Source of the DNA: Pseudoalteromonas rubra
GTDB lineage: Bacteria; Pseudomonadota; Gammaproteobacteria; Enterobacterales; Alteromonadaceae
Length of the DNA stretch: 64,000 nucleotides
Reading direction: 5' to 3'
Assembly (NCBI RefSeq): GCF_005887115.1
Contig: NZ_PNCJ01000028.1
Span: forward strand, 1-64,000
Both the position numbers and the translations under genes were made by a program. Under the pieces are notes generated by a model. That model was not told the origin of the DNA, did no database searches, and saw only the letters and a list, made by a program, of their open reading frames with translations. Shown here in pieces: positions 1 to 7,082 of the stretch (within the stretch, counting starts at the first letter, position 1; every line of letters starts with the position of its first letter).

Positions 1-48
1 AATACAGGTACCGCCCGCAACATAATTCGTTTCGTTTAGTTCTTTCAT
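1..48 (-). CDS. Short double-glycine leader peptide, partial (cut by window start)
   Basis: An ATG at 48-46 opens a frame reading MKELNETNYVAGGTCI before the window ends; an AGAGAG purine run just upstream can serve as ribosome binding site. The VAGG stretch matches the double-glycine cleavage site that C39-peptidase ABC exporters cut, and such an exporter lies upstream in the same orientation. The leader would be only about 13 residues and the mature part begins T-C-I. The rest of the core is outside the window. It is the third of three short peptide frames in a row, all on the minus strand. That it is exported and cleaved is inference. Confidence 0.6.
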   Translation of the reverse strand, partial: MKELNETNYVAGGTCI

Positions 49-99
49 TTTTCTCTCTTTATATTTCTTTATTATTTAATTAAAAATTCAAATTAATTT

Positions 100-195
100 T
101 CAAGGAATAATTTTTTCTAATTCACGCAGTTCTTCTGCGCAGTGTTCACAATAACTTCCACCAAAAACAACCTGTAAATTATGTATTTCTTTCAC
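100..195 (-). CDS. Short double-glycine leader peptide, 31 aa
   Basis: A GTG start at 195-193, with AGGA nine bases upstream, opens a 31-codon frame ending in TGA. The product begins MKEIHNLQVVFGG and continues SYCEHCAEELRELEKIIP. VVFGG is a plausible double-glycine cleavage site, giving an 18-residue core with a C-x-x-C pair and an acidic amphipathic tail. The frame starts 11 bases after the stop of the preceding peptide gene, so the two look co-transcribed. It is too short for standard gene callers and uses GTG, so it would normally be missed. The product is probably a substrate of the ABC exporter at 799-3009; its activity (bacteriocin, signal or modified peptide) cannot be told. Confidence 0.6.
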   Translation of the reverse strand: MKEIHNLQVVFGGSYCEHCAEELRELEKIIP

Positions 196-206
196 TTTAT
201 CAGTTC

Positions 207-299
207 CTAATTAAAGAAAAGTTCTGGATCACATGGTTCATCATATTCACGACCTGCCCCATTTACACTATTCAATTTACGTTCATCTAGTTCATTCAT
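207..299 (-). CDS. Short GA-type leader peptide, 30 aa
   Basis: ATG at 299-297 is preceded by AAGGA at a good distance; another ATG at 305-303 in the same frame would sit directly on the Shine-Dalgarno sequence, so the inner start is preferred. The product begins MNELDERKLNSVNGAG and continues REYDEPCDPELFFN. The leader follows the pattern of short Glu/Leu-rich leaders ending in V-x-G-[GA]; here the site is NGAG or NGA. The core of about 14 residues is acidic with one cysteine. It is the first of three consecutive minus-strand peptide frames about 500 bases downstream of the exporter gene. Export by the neighbouring C39 transporter is inferred. Confidence 0.6.
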   Translation of the reverse strand: MNELDERKLNSVNGAGREYDEPCDPELFFN

Positions 300-309
300 A
301 TTCATTTCC

Positions 310-798
310 TTAACTAAGAATCACATTGAGCCAAACTGTGAATATCAAAACTAATTCCCGCCAACAACAATCACAATCAGCTCTTCGTGTTTTTAAAATT
401 AATATTTTAAAAAACCTTAACCTGTAGTGACAAAACCTCAAACACCCAAAAATAAAAAGCAAATAAATACAAAAACTTAAAACTTAAAACTTAAAAATTT
501 CTATTAAAATGTGCTTTAGCCACTATTTAAAAACTATAAACTTTATGGAGAGTCCTAAAGGTTAAAGTTAATTTAACTTTAGGAATTATAAATCTCGCAA
601 ACCTTATTACACTTTTTGATTTAAGCTTATCTCCGCCAAGATTTAAGCTTGATTTATAAGTTAACAGCGAATAATAAAATGTCAACTTAATTTTAAATTT
701 ATTTTCTTAAGAAAAAATTAAACAAGGTGGACACCATTAAAAGCACAGCAATATAAAACCGCATCCACCAAGCGCAAATATAAAAAAACAGAAATATA
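310..798. other. AT-rich spacer between exporter and leader-peptide genes
   Basis: No credible gene was seen in this 490-base AT-rich stretch. It contains a short tandem repeat of ACTTAAA units at about 474-495, an imperfect palindrome at 554-583 (arms CCTAAAG and CTTTAGG, A/T-rich centre), an 11-base direct repeat at 618-628 and 640-650, and a minus-strand TTGACA hexamer at 685-680. A minus-strand fragment with codons for V-V-G-G-N then a stop lies near 365-385 but lacks a start; it may be a decayed leader peptide. The arrangement suggests that the peptide genes have their own promoter rather than relying on read-through from the exporter gene. Confidence 0.5.
618..650 (-). promoter_or_regulatory. 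Direct repeat, candidate operator for peptide genes
   Basis: The 11-mer AAGCTTAAATC (minus strand) occurs twice, at 650-640 and 628-618, exactly 22 bases apart (two helical turns). A TTGACA hexamer lies about 30 bases upstream at 685-680 on the same strand, without a convincing -10 at 17 bases. Two in-phase direct repeats are typical of response-regulator or winged-helix operators. The regulator and the function are inference only. Confidence 0.3.
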
Positions 799-3009
799 CT
801 AAACTAAATTAAAATTACCCTTATCACCTGTTTCAGTATATGGCTCACTATCAACACACAAGGATATATCTACGGGCTTAGGCCGCCTCAGACTAATATC
901 AGGCTTATCTACCGCAACAGCCTGCCCATACCTCAACTCGATGACTCGGTCTGCACTGGCGATGGTTTCGGGCCTGTGTGCTATGATTATTCGCGTAATG
1001 TCGAGATTCTTCACAGCTTCATTCACTGAGAACTCGAGTTTGGTATCCAGATTACTGGTAGCTTCGTCCATAAACAGAATTTTGGGTTTTCGATATAGTG
1101 CCCTGGCCAACAATAATCGCTGTATCTGCCCTCCTGACAGGGCTGCCCCCATATCCCCGACTAAGGTGTTGTAACCCATGGTCATTGACATTATGTCTTT
1201 GTCAATCGCGGCAATCTGTGCTGCCCACTCCACCTTTTGCATATCTAACTCGGGATCAAAAAAGGAGATGTTATCAGCGATGGATCCCGACAGTAGCTGG
1301 TCATCCTGCATCACAGCAGCAATCTGAGAGCGATATTTTGATAGGCCTATCTGTCTGATGTCAGTGCCATCAATCTGCACTTTTCCTGCTTCAGGTTCAA
1401 ACAGCCCTAGCATAATTTTAGCAAGTGTCGTTTTGCCACAGCCTGATGGCCCGACAATTGCTATAGATTCCCCAGCTTTGATGGTCAGATTGAGGTTCTT
1501 GAATACCGGCGCTTCTTTACTGTTATAACGATATGTCACATCCTGAAGCTTAAGCTCACCACTGATCTCCCCACTGCTGGTTTTACTTTGCATATCACCT
1601 TCTTTTTCCGTCAGTGAAATGTCAGCAAGTCGGTTGAAGTGTAAACTTAACATTTTAAATTCGATGAGTTTTTCAATCAGTGACGCCATTTTTTCTACAA
1701 ATTGTCGTTTGTACGCCATAAAGGCAAACAGCATACCGACGGTCAGATCTCCATCCATAACCAGCAACGCGGCAAAATACACCACCAAGACATTTTCAAA
1801 GCCAAAGATCACCTTATTAATTGCTTCATAGCCAATGTTTAAGTGCCCAACGCGAATACCTGCGTTGAGACTGTCCGCATACTTGTTATGCCAAACACTT
1901 TGTCTTTGCACTTCCCTGCCAAATAGTTTAATGGTTTGAATACCTCGCACAGTCTCCATAAAGTTGGACTGCTCTTTAGCCTGATTAACAATTACTTCTT
2001 CAGACATACGACGTAATGGACGATACATCGCGATTCGAATGCAGGCATAAACGGTGATCGCCACTAAGACGACAATGCTTAACTTCGGGCTATAAAGAAA
2101 AATCATGATCAAGGTTGCAATGGCCATTACGCCATCAATCAGGGCTTCGATAACTCCCTTCGTCAACAGATCTTTGACCTGTTGCAAAGAGCCAAAGCGC
2201 GAGACCACATCACCGATATGGCGCTTTTCAAAATATTGCAAAGGTAACCGGATCAGATGATGAAATAAGTTAGCCCCTAGCTGAATACTCATCAGATTAC
2301 CAAAATGCAGCAGTAACACACTTCGTACCGCTCCTGTAACCATTTCTATCAGCATCAATAAGCCAAATCCCACAGCTAAAATCGCTAACAAGTTCTGATC
2401 AAAACTGAGAATGACCTCATCGACTACTAGTTGCATATAATACGGGCTGGCAATGGCAAAGGCCTGTAACAGCAGAGACAATACAAACACTTTTCCCAAA
2501 GTGGATTTAAGACCCGTCACCTTGCTCCAGAAGTCTGAAAGCTTGAGGTTGACTCGAGTATCTTCCGACTTAAACTCTTCCGTTGGACTCAGCTCCAGTG
2601 CCACACCCGTGAAGTGTTTTGAGAATTCATCCATAGCGTATTTGCGATGGCCCAAACCCGGGTCATGTATTTCAACACCATGCTTTGTCACTTTTTTAAG
2701 AACAACAAAGTGATTCATATCCCAGTGCAAAATGCAGGGCGTTTTTAATTGCGGCAGATGCTCCAAGTCTAATCGCAGTGCCCGGGAGCTTAAATTAAGC
2801 TTGTCTGCAATTTGCATCAGCTCTTCAAGGTTTGCCCCTTTCAATGAAATTTCATGGGTCTGACGTAATGTTGTCAGATCAGTTTTGTATCCGTGAAAAG
2901 CAGCAACCATGGCGAGACTGGCAAGTCCGCATTCAGCCGCCTCGGTTTGCAAAATAACAGGCAACCGTTTGGCACCGCTAAATCGGAGTAAGTGCATAGG
3001 ATTTTCCAT
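799..3009 (-). CDS. Peptidase-containing ABC transporter (C39 family bacteriocin/peptide exporter)
   Basis: This 736-aa inner-membrane protein has all three parts of a peptide-cleaving exporter. The N-terminal C39 peptidase (about 15-140) has Gln21, Cys27, His100 and Asp116 in the expected contexts (QTEAAECGLASLAMV, NHFVVL, HDP), so it should be active against double-glycine leaders. The transmembrane region spans about 160-450. The nucleotide-binding domain has Walker A GPSGCGKT (520-527), LSGGQ (624-628) and Walker B ILFMDEA (644-650). The family (LagD/CvaB/NisT-like) cuts the leader and exports the core. The start overlaps the stop of the HlyD-type gene by one base (TAATG), showing translational coupling. 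Probable substrates are the short peptides at 1-299 and perhaps those at 6123-6492 and 42140. Confidence 0.93.
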   Translation of the reverse strand: MENPMHLLRFSGAKRLPVILQTEAAECGLASLAMVAAFHGYKTDLTTLRQTHEISLKGANLEELMQIADKLNLSSRALRLDLEHLPQLKTPCILHWDMNHFVVLKKVTKHGVEIHDPGLGHRKYAMDEFSKHFTGVALELSPTEEFKSEDTRVNLKLSDFWSKVTGLKSTLGKVFVLSLLLQAFAIASPYYMQLVVDEVILSFDQNLLAILAVGFGLLMLIEMVTGAVRSVLLLHFGNLMSIQLGANLFHHLIRLPLQYFEKRHIGDVVSRFGSLQQVKDLLTKGVIEALIDGVMAIATLIMIFLYSPKLSIVVLVAITVYACIRIAMYRPLRRMSEEVIVNQAKEQSNFMETVRGIQTIKLFGREVQRQSVWHNKYADSLNAGIRVGHLNIGYEAINKVIFGFENVLVVYFAALLVMDGDLTVGMLFAFMAYKRQFVEKMASLIEKLIEFKMLSLHFNRLADISLTEKEGDMQSKTSSGEISGELKLQDVTYRYNSKEAPVFKNLNLTIKAGESIAIVGPSGCGKTTLAKIMLGLFEPEAGKVQIDGTDIRQIGLSKYRSQIAAVMQDDQLLSGSIADNISFFDPELDMQKVEWAAQIAAIDKDIMSMTMGYNTLVGDMGAALSGGQIQRLLLARALYRKPKILFMDEATSNLDTKLEFSVNEAVKNLDITRIIIAHRPETIASADRVIELRYGQAVAVDKPDISLRRPKPVDISLCVDSEPYTETGDKGNFNLV

Positions 3010-4253
3010 TAGATTGCTCCTTTGATGCTGTAAAGAGGTTCAAATAACCATTCAAATAAAGTCCGTTTGTCGACCATAATGTCGGCTTCCAGCAGCATGC
3101 CTGCCTGTAATGGAACTGATGCACCATACGCCTTAGCATGTTGTTCTTTTAGTGATACCACCACTTGATAAGCTGGCTCTCGTAAAACCACAGGCAGACT
3201 TGTTTCATTAGGTAGCAAGATTGATTTGGAAACACTCGAAATTGTACCTTCGTAGATACCAAATCGGGCGTACGGAAACGCTTGATAACGGATCCTTGTA
3301 TTCTGACCTTCCTGCACAAAACCAAATGCCCGGGACGGTACCAGCAGCACAGCTTCCAATGCGGCATTTTGAGGTAATACCGTCATCAGCGGACTGGTAC
3401 TTTTGGCAATCATGCCTGGTTTCACCATGAGACTGCTCACCCGGCCACTTCTGTGGCTCCTTACGTCATAGCTTTGCTGGGCACTGGCTTGAGTGATCTG
3501 TTGATTAATATTCGCCAGTTGACTCCTTAACTGTGCTTCAGTTTCTTGCAGTGTTAATGGCAACTGCTGGCGTTCAAGACGCAGCTGGCTGAGTGATTCC
3601 TGCTGGCTGAGTACACGCCCTTCCAGATCTTCTGCTTGTTGTTGTAATACCAACATGGCATCTCGAACACTCTCCACATCTGACTGGGAAACAAAATCTT
3701 TTTTGATCAGCGCTTGTGTATCTCGATAACGCTTTTCACTGAGCTCGACACGCTGAGTTAACAGTGCGTGCTGCTTTTTTGCTTGCTCGAGCTGGAAGGT
3801 CATATTGGTGATCTGAGAGTCTAATTTTTCCTTACTAACTTTTGCCAGTTGCGCCTGATTCTCAATATTTTTCTTGATCAGGTCTTTTTGTTTAATAAGT
3901 TCCGCTAAAATGGCCTCGTTCATATCACTACCCGATGTCAGGATCCGTTCCATCCTCACTCGCGCTAGCAACTGACCTTTTTCAACTTCCTGTCCTTCCT
4001 CTACAAAAACTTCGTCAATCACACCCTGGCCTAGCGGATAGACTTTACTGAGGCCATCCGTAGGCCTCAGGTACCCTGCAACGATTTCTTTTCTGTGATA
4101 TTCGCCGACTACCAGATAGGTGAGACCAATCACAACCGTCAGCAGAATAACCAATAAGATCCAGTTAAATGACATGTGTGTTGCAATGGATACCTCTCCA
4201 TCCAACTTTTGCCCTTGATGCTCAATGGCCTCTTTTCTAAATAAACCAGACAT
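3009..4253 (-). CDS. HlyD/CvaA-type membrane fusion (periplasmic adaptor) protein
   Basis: This 414-aa adaptor has a short cytoplasmic N-terminus, one membrane anchor at about 30-50, a lipoyl-like half starting near 57 (EIVAGYLRPTDG), a long coiled-coil hairpin at roughly 110-245 rich in Q/L/E heptads, the second lipoyl half (RSHRSGRVSSLMVKPG) and a beta-barrel C-terminal domain. Such proteins link an ABC exporter to an outer-membrane TolC channel. It starts two bases after the SnoaL-like gene and overlaps the exporter gene by one base, so the three form one operon. No TolC gene is present in the window; a chromosomal TolC presumably serves. Confidence 0.92.
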   Translation of the reverse strand: MSGLFRKEAIEHQGQKLDGEVSIATHMSFNWILLVILLTVVIGLTYLVVGEYHRKEIVAGYLRPTDGLSKVYPLGQGVIDEVFVEEGQEVEKGQLLARVRMERILTSGSDMNEAILAELIKQKDLIKKNIENQAQLAKVSKEKLDSQITNMTFQLEQAKKQHALLTQRVELSEKRYRDTQALIKKDFVSQSDVESVRDAMLVLQQQAEDLEGRVLSQQESLSQLRLERQQLPLTLQETEAQLRSQLANINQQITQASAQQSYDVRSHRSGRVSSLMVKPGMIAKSTSPLMTVLPQNAALEAVLLVPSRAFGFVQEGQNTRIRYQAFPYARFGIYEGTISSVSKSILLPNETSLPVVLREPAYQVVVSLKEQHAKAYGASVPLQAGMLLEADIMVDKRTLFEWLFEPLYSIKGAI

Positions 4254-4255
4254 AG

Positions 4256-4597
4256 TTACCCAGCCTCACCAGGAAAGTTTGCAGTCGAAAAGATCCGCCA
4301 TTGGCCCGCTTCTTTGGCCAGCGAATGAATATTCTCGGAACGTTTCTCGAGGTTTTGCCCGTCTTTTTCACCCTGAATCGTCATCTCGTCCCGCACTATC
4401 AACAGATCATCACGCTTAGCCAGCAACTCAACATGAGTCAACGTCATTTGAAAATCCAGCTGTTTACGCATAGTTTCAAATTGTGACTTGGCGCCAGCCA
4501 TAACCGCTGAACCTGCGTGATAAAACGCGTCCAGATCATCGAGATTGCCCGAACAAATGATTTCGTAATAACGCTCAAAGAACTCTCTTAATGTCAT
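4256..4597 (-). CDS. Small SnoaL/NTF2-like protein
   Basis: The 113-residue product starting MTLREFFERYYEIICSGNLD has the hydrophobic pattern of a SnoaL-like (NTF2-fold) domain: an N-terminal helix with a D/E-rich turn, then alternating strands ending WRIFSTANF. An in-frame ATG at 4612 would add MERYP, but the ATG at 4597 has GGAG nine bases upstream and overlaps the stop of a short upstream frame as ATGA, so it is preferred. It is the first full-size gene of the exporter operon. In peptide-export clusters such proteins are of unknown role; they could bind a peptide or a small ligand. The fold assignment is moderate, the function unknown. Confidence 0.7.
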   Translation of the reverse strand: MTLREFFERYYEIICSGNLDDLDAFYHAGSAVMAGAKSQFETMRKQLDFQMTLTHVELLAKRDDLLIVRDEMTIQGEKDGQNLEKRSENIHSLAKEAGQWRIFSTANFPGEAG

Positions 4598-4677
4598 CGG
4601 GTATCGCTCCATTTAATTCTTATTTGGAATTCAGTGCCGCCATTTACAGAGGAAGGCGCTGTTTGTGTGACACCCAT
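4594..4677 (-). CDS. Candidate short GG-leader peptide coupled to the SnoaL-like gene
   Basis: A 27-codon frame begins at ATG 4677-4675 and ends in TGA 4596-4594, whose first bases are the ATG of the next gene (ATGA overlap). The product starts MGVTQTAPSSVNGGTE and ends RIKWSDTR. S-V-N-G-G resembles the S-V-N-G-A cleavage region of the peptide at 207-299. The Shine-Dalgarno sequence is poor (GGGTA), and the frame is open upstream to a TTG. It may be a precursor peptide, a leader cistron needed for coupling, or chance. Confidence 0.35.
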   Translation of the reverse strand: MGVTQTAPSSVNGGTEFQIRIKWSDTR

Positions 4678-5324
4678 AATGCGGTACCCAAAAGTAGAAT
4701 TCAAACTTAGCAAAAATCAAATATAACGATTAAAATCAACATTTTAAAACGGATAATTATTGGGATATAAGCGACTACTTCGAGTATCATTGTATTTTTA
4801 ATCGGGTTTAAAGGTCAGCATGTGGATAGCAGGCAGTTAGAAGATCTTGATTCTGCTCGAGTCGATAATGCGGCACTCAATGTAGCCTGGTGTTTTATTT
4901 TTGGAGCAACGTGCTTAACCAGAGCCAGGACATAAATACTATGTAAGCTTGTGACTCCGTTGCCTGTAACCTTAACGCCAATTAATGATTCTATAACCCT
5001 GAAAAAAAGATAAAAAGCTAACTTTACTGTGCGTCAATGCTGCGCCCGATTCATTTAATCAGCCTAAAATGGCGCCACACACCAGGCTAATCCGACAGTA
5101 CAAAATACGACAAAAGCAAACACCGATTAGTTGGCTACAGCAAAACAGAAAAGGCCATTTTGACAGGGGAGTATAGCCATAAGGACACCCCACAAAGAAC
5201 ACACAAACAAGCTAATCACTCCCGAAGAACAAGTTCAGGCAAAGGCGTTTATAGCTGATAGAAAAGGAATTATGACTTAACTTTGGCAGACTAATTAATC
5301 AATTGGAGTTTTATATCAGGCATA
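4678..5324. other. Spacer upstream of the exporter operon with decayed coding traces
   Basis: No intact gene was recognised here. The promoter of the exporter operon should lie within about 4680-4850. A plus-strand frame at 5069-5176 (35 codons from ATG to TAG, product containing IRQYKIRQKQTPISWLQQ) is followed one frame over by an open stretch to about 5279 (containing LITPEEQVQAKAFIADRKG). The two overlap as if one longer gene had been broken by a frameshift. It may be a remnant of a mobile-element gene, but no family can be named. Confidence 0.4.
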
Positions 5325-5516
5325 TCATGAGCCACACATAGCGCCGGGGGAAAGCGTTACGATAGGTGGCTTGAGGTTTTCGTTGCAGGACTCAGAGTTG
5401 TTGGGTTGGTTCAATAATACGAAATCAAGCATTGTATTTTTAAAATATCCACTGTAGTATGAAATTTCCTTATTACATCTGCATTTCTCGCATATGTATG
5501 CCCGAGGCACCGCCAT
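5325..5516 (-). CDS. Possible small cysteine-containing protein, 63 aa
   Basis: An ATG two bases after the stop of the lipoyl-like adaptor gene opens a 63-codon frame. The product carries a cysteine cluster near the start (YICEKCRCNK) and ends LSPGAMCGS. There is no strong ribosome binding site and no recognisable family. Its position directly behind the adaptor gene suggests a further cistron of the peptide unit, but it could equally be a chance frame. No GG leader is present. Confidence 0.25.
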   Translation of the reverse strand: MAVPRAYICEKCRCNKEISYYSGYFKNTMLDFVLLNQPNNSESCNENLKPPIVTLSPGAMCGS

Positions 5517-5518
5517 GC

Positions 5519-6094
5519 TTAGGGCAATTTCTTTAATACCTCATTTTTTGTTAGTAAATCCACACACTGTTCTTTATCAGTGAAAAGCGTTGTGCTTTTG
5601 GCGCCCTTGAACGTATCACTGACTTTAGTGACATATTCATTGAGTTGCAGTGTGATGAACAGCATACTTTTACTTTCATAGCTCACTTTAACTTTAAATG
5701 CCTGCCCGGCATCACAAAGCCACAGTACATTTGGCGTGTTGTTAATCGCGTTGGCAGGCTCAAAGGTCCCTAACAAAGTAGGACTGAGCAGTTTAGCAAG
5801 TAAATCTCCTTTCGAGACCAGAGGTCCTCTAGTCAGCTCAGTGACAATCCCCTCAGAATCAGCCACAACCTGTTTAGTATGGTTGTGTGTAGAGTCTTGG
5901 TAACTAATCACAGGCTCCCCTTTCAAAACAAGTTCACCCTGTTTTACTAAATGCCGCAATGCCTTTCCGCTTGAGGTGGCAAAATGATACTGCTGACCAG
6001 GGGTACTGATCATCAATTTGCCAGCGAGACTTTGGGGCAATGCCGATGTCGGTAACAAGGCAAACACCCCTATTGATAGTAATTTAAACTTCAT
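5519..6094 (-). CDS. Secreted lipoyl-like (half-adaptor) protein
   Basis: This 191-aa protein starts with a signal peptide (about 1-20, hydrophobic core LLSIGVFALLP, probable cleavage near ALPQS). After it comes a biotinyl/lipoyl-like fold: residues about 28-105 show the repeated pattern of a barrel-sandwich hybrid (RHLVKQGELVLKGEPVISY and ADSEGIVTELTRG), as in HlyD-family adaptors and M23-like relatives. It lacks a membrane anchor and the coiled-coil hairpin. The C-terminal part (about 120-191) has two cysteines and no recognised domain. It lies 28 bases downstream of the twin precursor genes, so it is probably co-transcribed with them. A role in their export or maturation is inference. Confidence 0.6.
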   Translation of the reverse strand: MKFKLLSIGVFALLPTSALPQSLAGKLMISTPGQQYHFATSSGKALRHLVKQGELVLKGEPVISYQDSTHNHTKQVVADSEGIVTELTRGPLVSKGDLLAKLLSPTLLGTFEPANAINNTPNVLWLCDAGQAFKVKVSYESKSMLFITLQLNEYVTKVSDTFKGAKSTTLFTDKEQCVDLLTKNEVLKKLP

Positions 6095-6122
6095 CCATGC
6101 CCTTATATTTAACTAGATGTAA

Positions 6123-6269
6123 TTAGTCTGTTACTGGTGATACACTGGTTTTGGTAATCAGTGAATACTGTAGATATTGTCCTCCGGCCACTTCTTTTGT
6201 GTGTCCTGTAGTCAGTACATTTTTTTCAGATAGGCTTTTAAGTTCTTTTTTATTCACTTTGAATTTCAT
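6123..6269 (-). CDS. GG-leader precursor peptide, 48 aa (twin 2)
   Basis: The start ATG 6269-6267 follows a good GGAGAG sequence. The 48-aa product has a basic leader MKFKVNKKELKSLSEKNVL and then TTGHTKEVAGG, followed by the core QYLQYSLITKTSVSPVTD. A longer open frame upstream (to 6359) is unlikely because the ribosome site belongs to the inner ATG. The leader type (K-x-K-x-x-K-K-x-x-K-x-L ... V-A-G-G) is that of exported ribosomal peptides, like GG-type and class I lanthipeptide leaders of gammaproteobacteria and Bacteroidetes. The core LQYSLITKTSV is identical in twin 1 although six of its eleven codons differ, which shows selection on the protein. No lanthionine-forming enzyme is visible nearby. 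Confidence 0.8.
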   Translation of the reverse strand: MKFKVNKKELKSLSEKNVLTTGHTKEVAGGQYLQYSLITKTSVSPVTD

Positions 6270-6339
6270 ATCCACTCTCCCAGAGTTGAGTAATTTAAAA
6301 AGTTGCTTATATTTATTGTGTCTGAACTTGTTGCTATTG

Positions 6340-6492
6340 CTATGGACAAGGCAAAACACTTGTCTTGGTAATCAATGAATATTGTAATGAATCATCATTC
6401 GCGCCTGCAGCAATATGCTTTGTACGCTCTGCACTCAATACTTGTTTCCCACACAGACTTTTCAATTCTTTTTTCTTTACTTTGAATCCCAT
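6340..6492 (-). CDS. GG/AG-leader precursor peptide, 50 aa (twin 1)
   Basis: The ATG 6492-6490 is preceded by GGGAGAA. The product reads MGFKVKKKELKSLCGKQVL, then SAERTKHIAAG, then the core ANDDSLQYSLITKTSVLPCP. It is a paralogue of the peptide 70 bases downstream: the leaders align without gaps up to the A-G/G-G site, and the cores share LQYSLITKTSV. Twin 1 has AAG instead of AGG at the cleavage site and a C-terminal cysteine. The two genes and the lipoyl-like gene at 5519-6094 form one directional unit. The biological activity is unknown; bacteriocin-like or signalling roles are both possible. Confidence 0.8.
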   Translation of the reverse strand: MGFKVKKKELKSLCGKQVLSAERTKHIAAGANDDSLQYSLITKTSVLPCP

Positions 6493-6534
6493 TTTGATTC
6501 TCCCAGAGCCAGGCCGTTTATGGAGGCCAATTTA

Positions 6535-6562
6535 TATTTATATTTATTAGTGCCCGTCTCAA
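6535..6562 (-). promoter_or_regulatory. Candidate promoter of the twin-precursor unit
   Basis: On the minus strand TTGAGA (6562-6557) is followed after 16 bases by TAAATA (6540-6535), about 43 bases upstream of the first precursor ATG. Both hexamers match the sigma-70 consensus only partly, and the -10 region is A/T-rich with several alternatives. Confidence 0.3.
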
Positions 6563-7082
6563 AGTAGTTCTGCTTGTGAGTAGGCTTATACTGTGTTGAT
6601 GATTAAACTGTACCCCAAGGATAATGATATGAGAAGTTATCAAAGCTTATCTGAATGCCATAACCTTCAAGATTAAGACATTGTTATATATGCATTTATT
6701 TTACATATCCACGAATGATAAGAACTTGCTCACCATAAGCTGAACAGAAACTTATATAAGGGATGTACTCTCTTGACAACTTCCCTTAGCTCATCCTGCA
6801 TTAGAATCCATAGATAACATGCACGGATCCCTCCAGAGCATACTTAACTAAACACTCAGAAAAGCCACTGGCTTGCCAAATATGGAATTGCTCGGCTGAA
6901 AGATAAAGTTCTTTAGTGAGGAGGCTGTGGCATCGTAAGTACGAGACAGATACAGAGTCGATTGATAGGGTAAATTTAGTCACAATTCAAATAGTGGGTA
7001 TTACTTTAGATGTTTAAGTGCTGAAGCAGTAACAGCACAACCAGATTATGTTGTGATTATGCTGTTACTATAGAGGGCAAGA
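6563..7082. other. Spacer between twin-precursor unit and regulator gene
   Basis: No well-supported gene was found. A minus-strand frame at 6801-6983 (GTG start, 60 codons, beginning MTKFTLSIDSVSVSYL) has no Shine-Dalgarno sequence and no recognisable relative. The stretch should contain the end of the regulator transcript and part of the promoter of the precursor unit. No strong terminator hairpin was noticed. Confidence 0.4.

Noticed and set aside
340..390. Minus-strand fragment encoding V-V-G-G-N then stop
   Set aside because: It resembles the end of a GG leader but has no start codon with a ribosome site and a one-residue core, so it cannot be called a gene.
471..500. Tandem ACTTAAA repeats as a CRISPR-like array
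   Set aside because: Units are seven bases without spacers; this is a simple AT-rich tandem repeat.
6801..6983. 60-aa minus-strand frame with GTG start
   Set aside because: No ribosome binding site, no GG motif and no recognisable pattern; kept only as a remark in the spacer entry.
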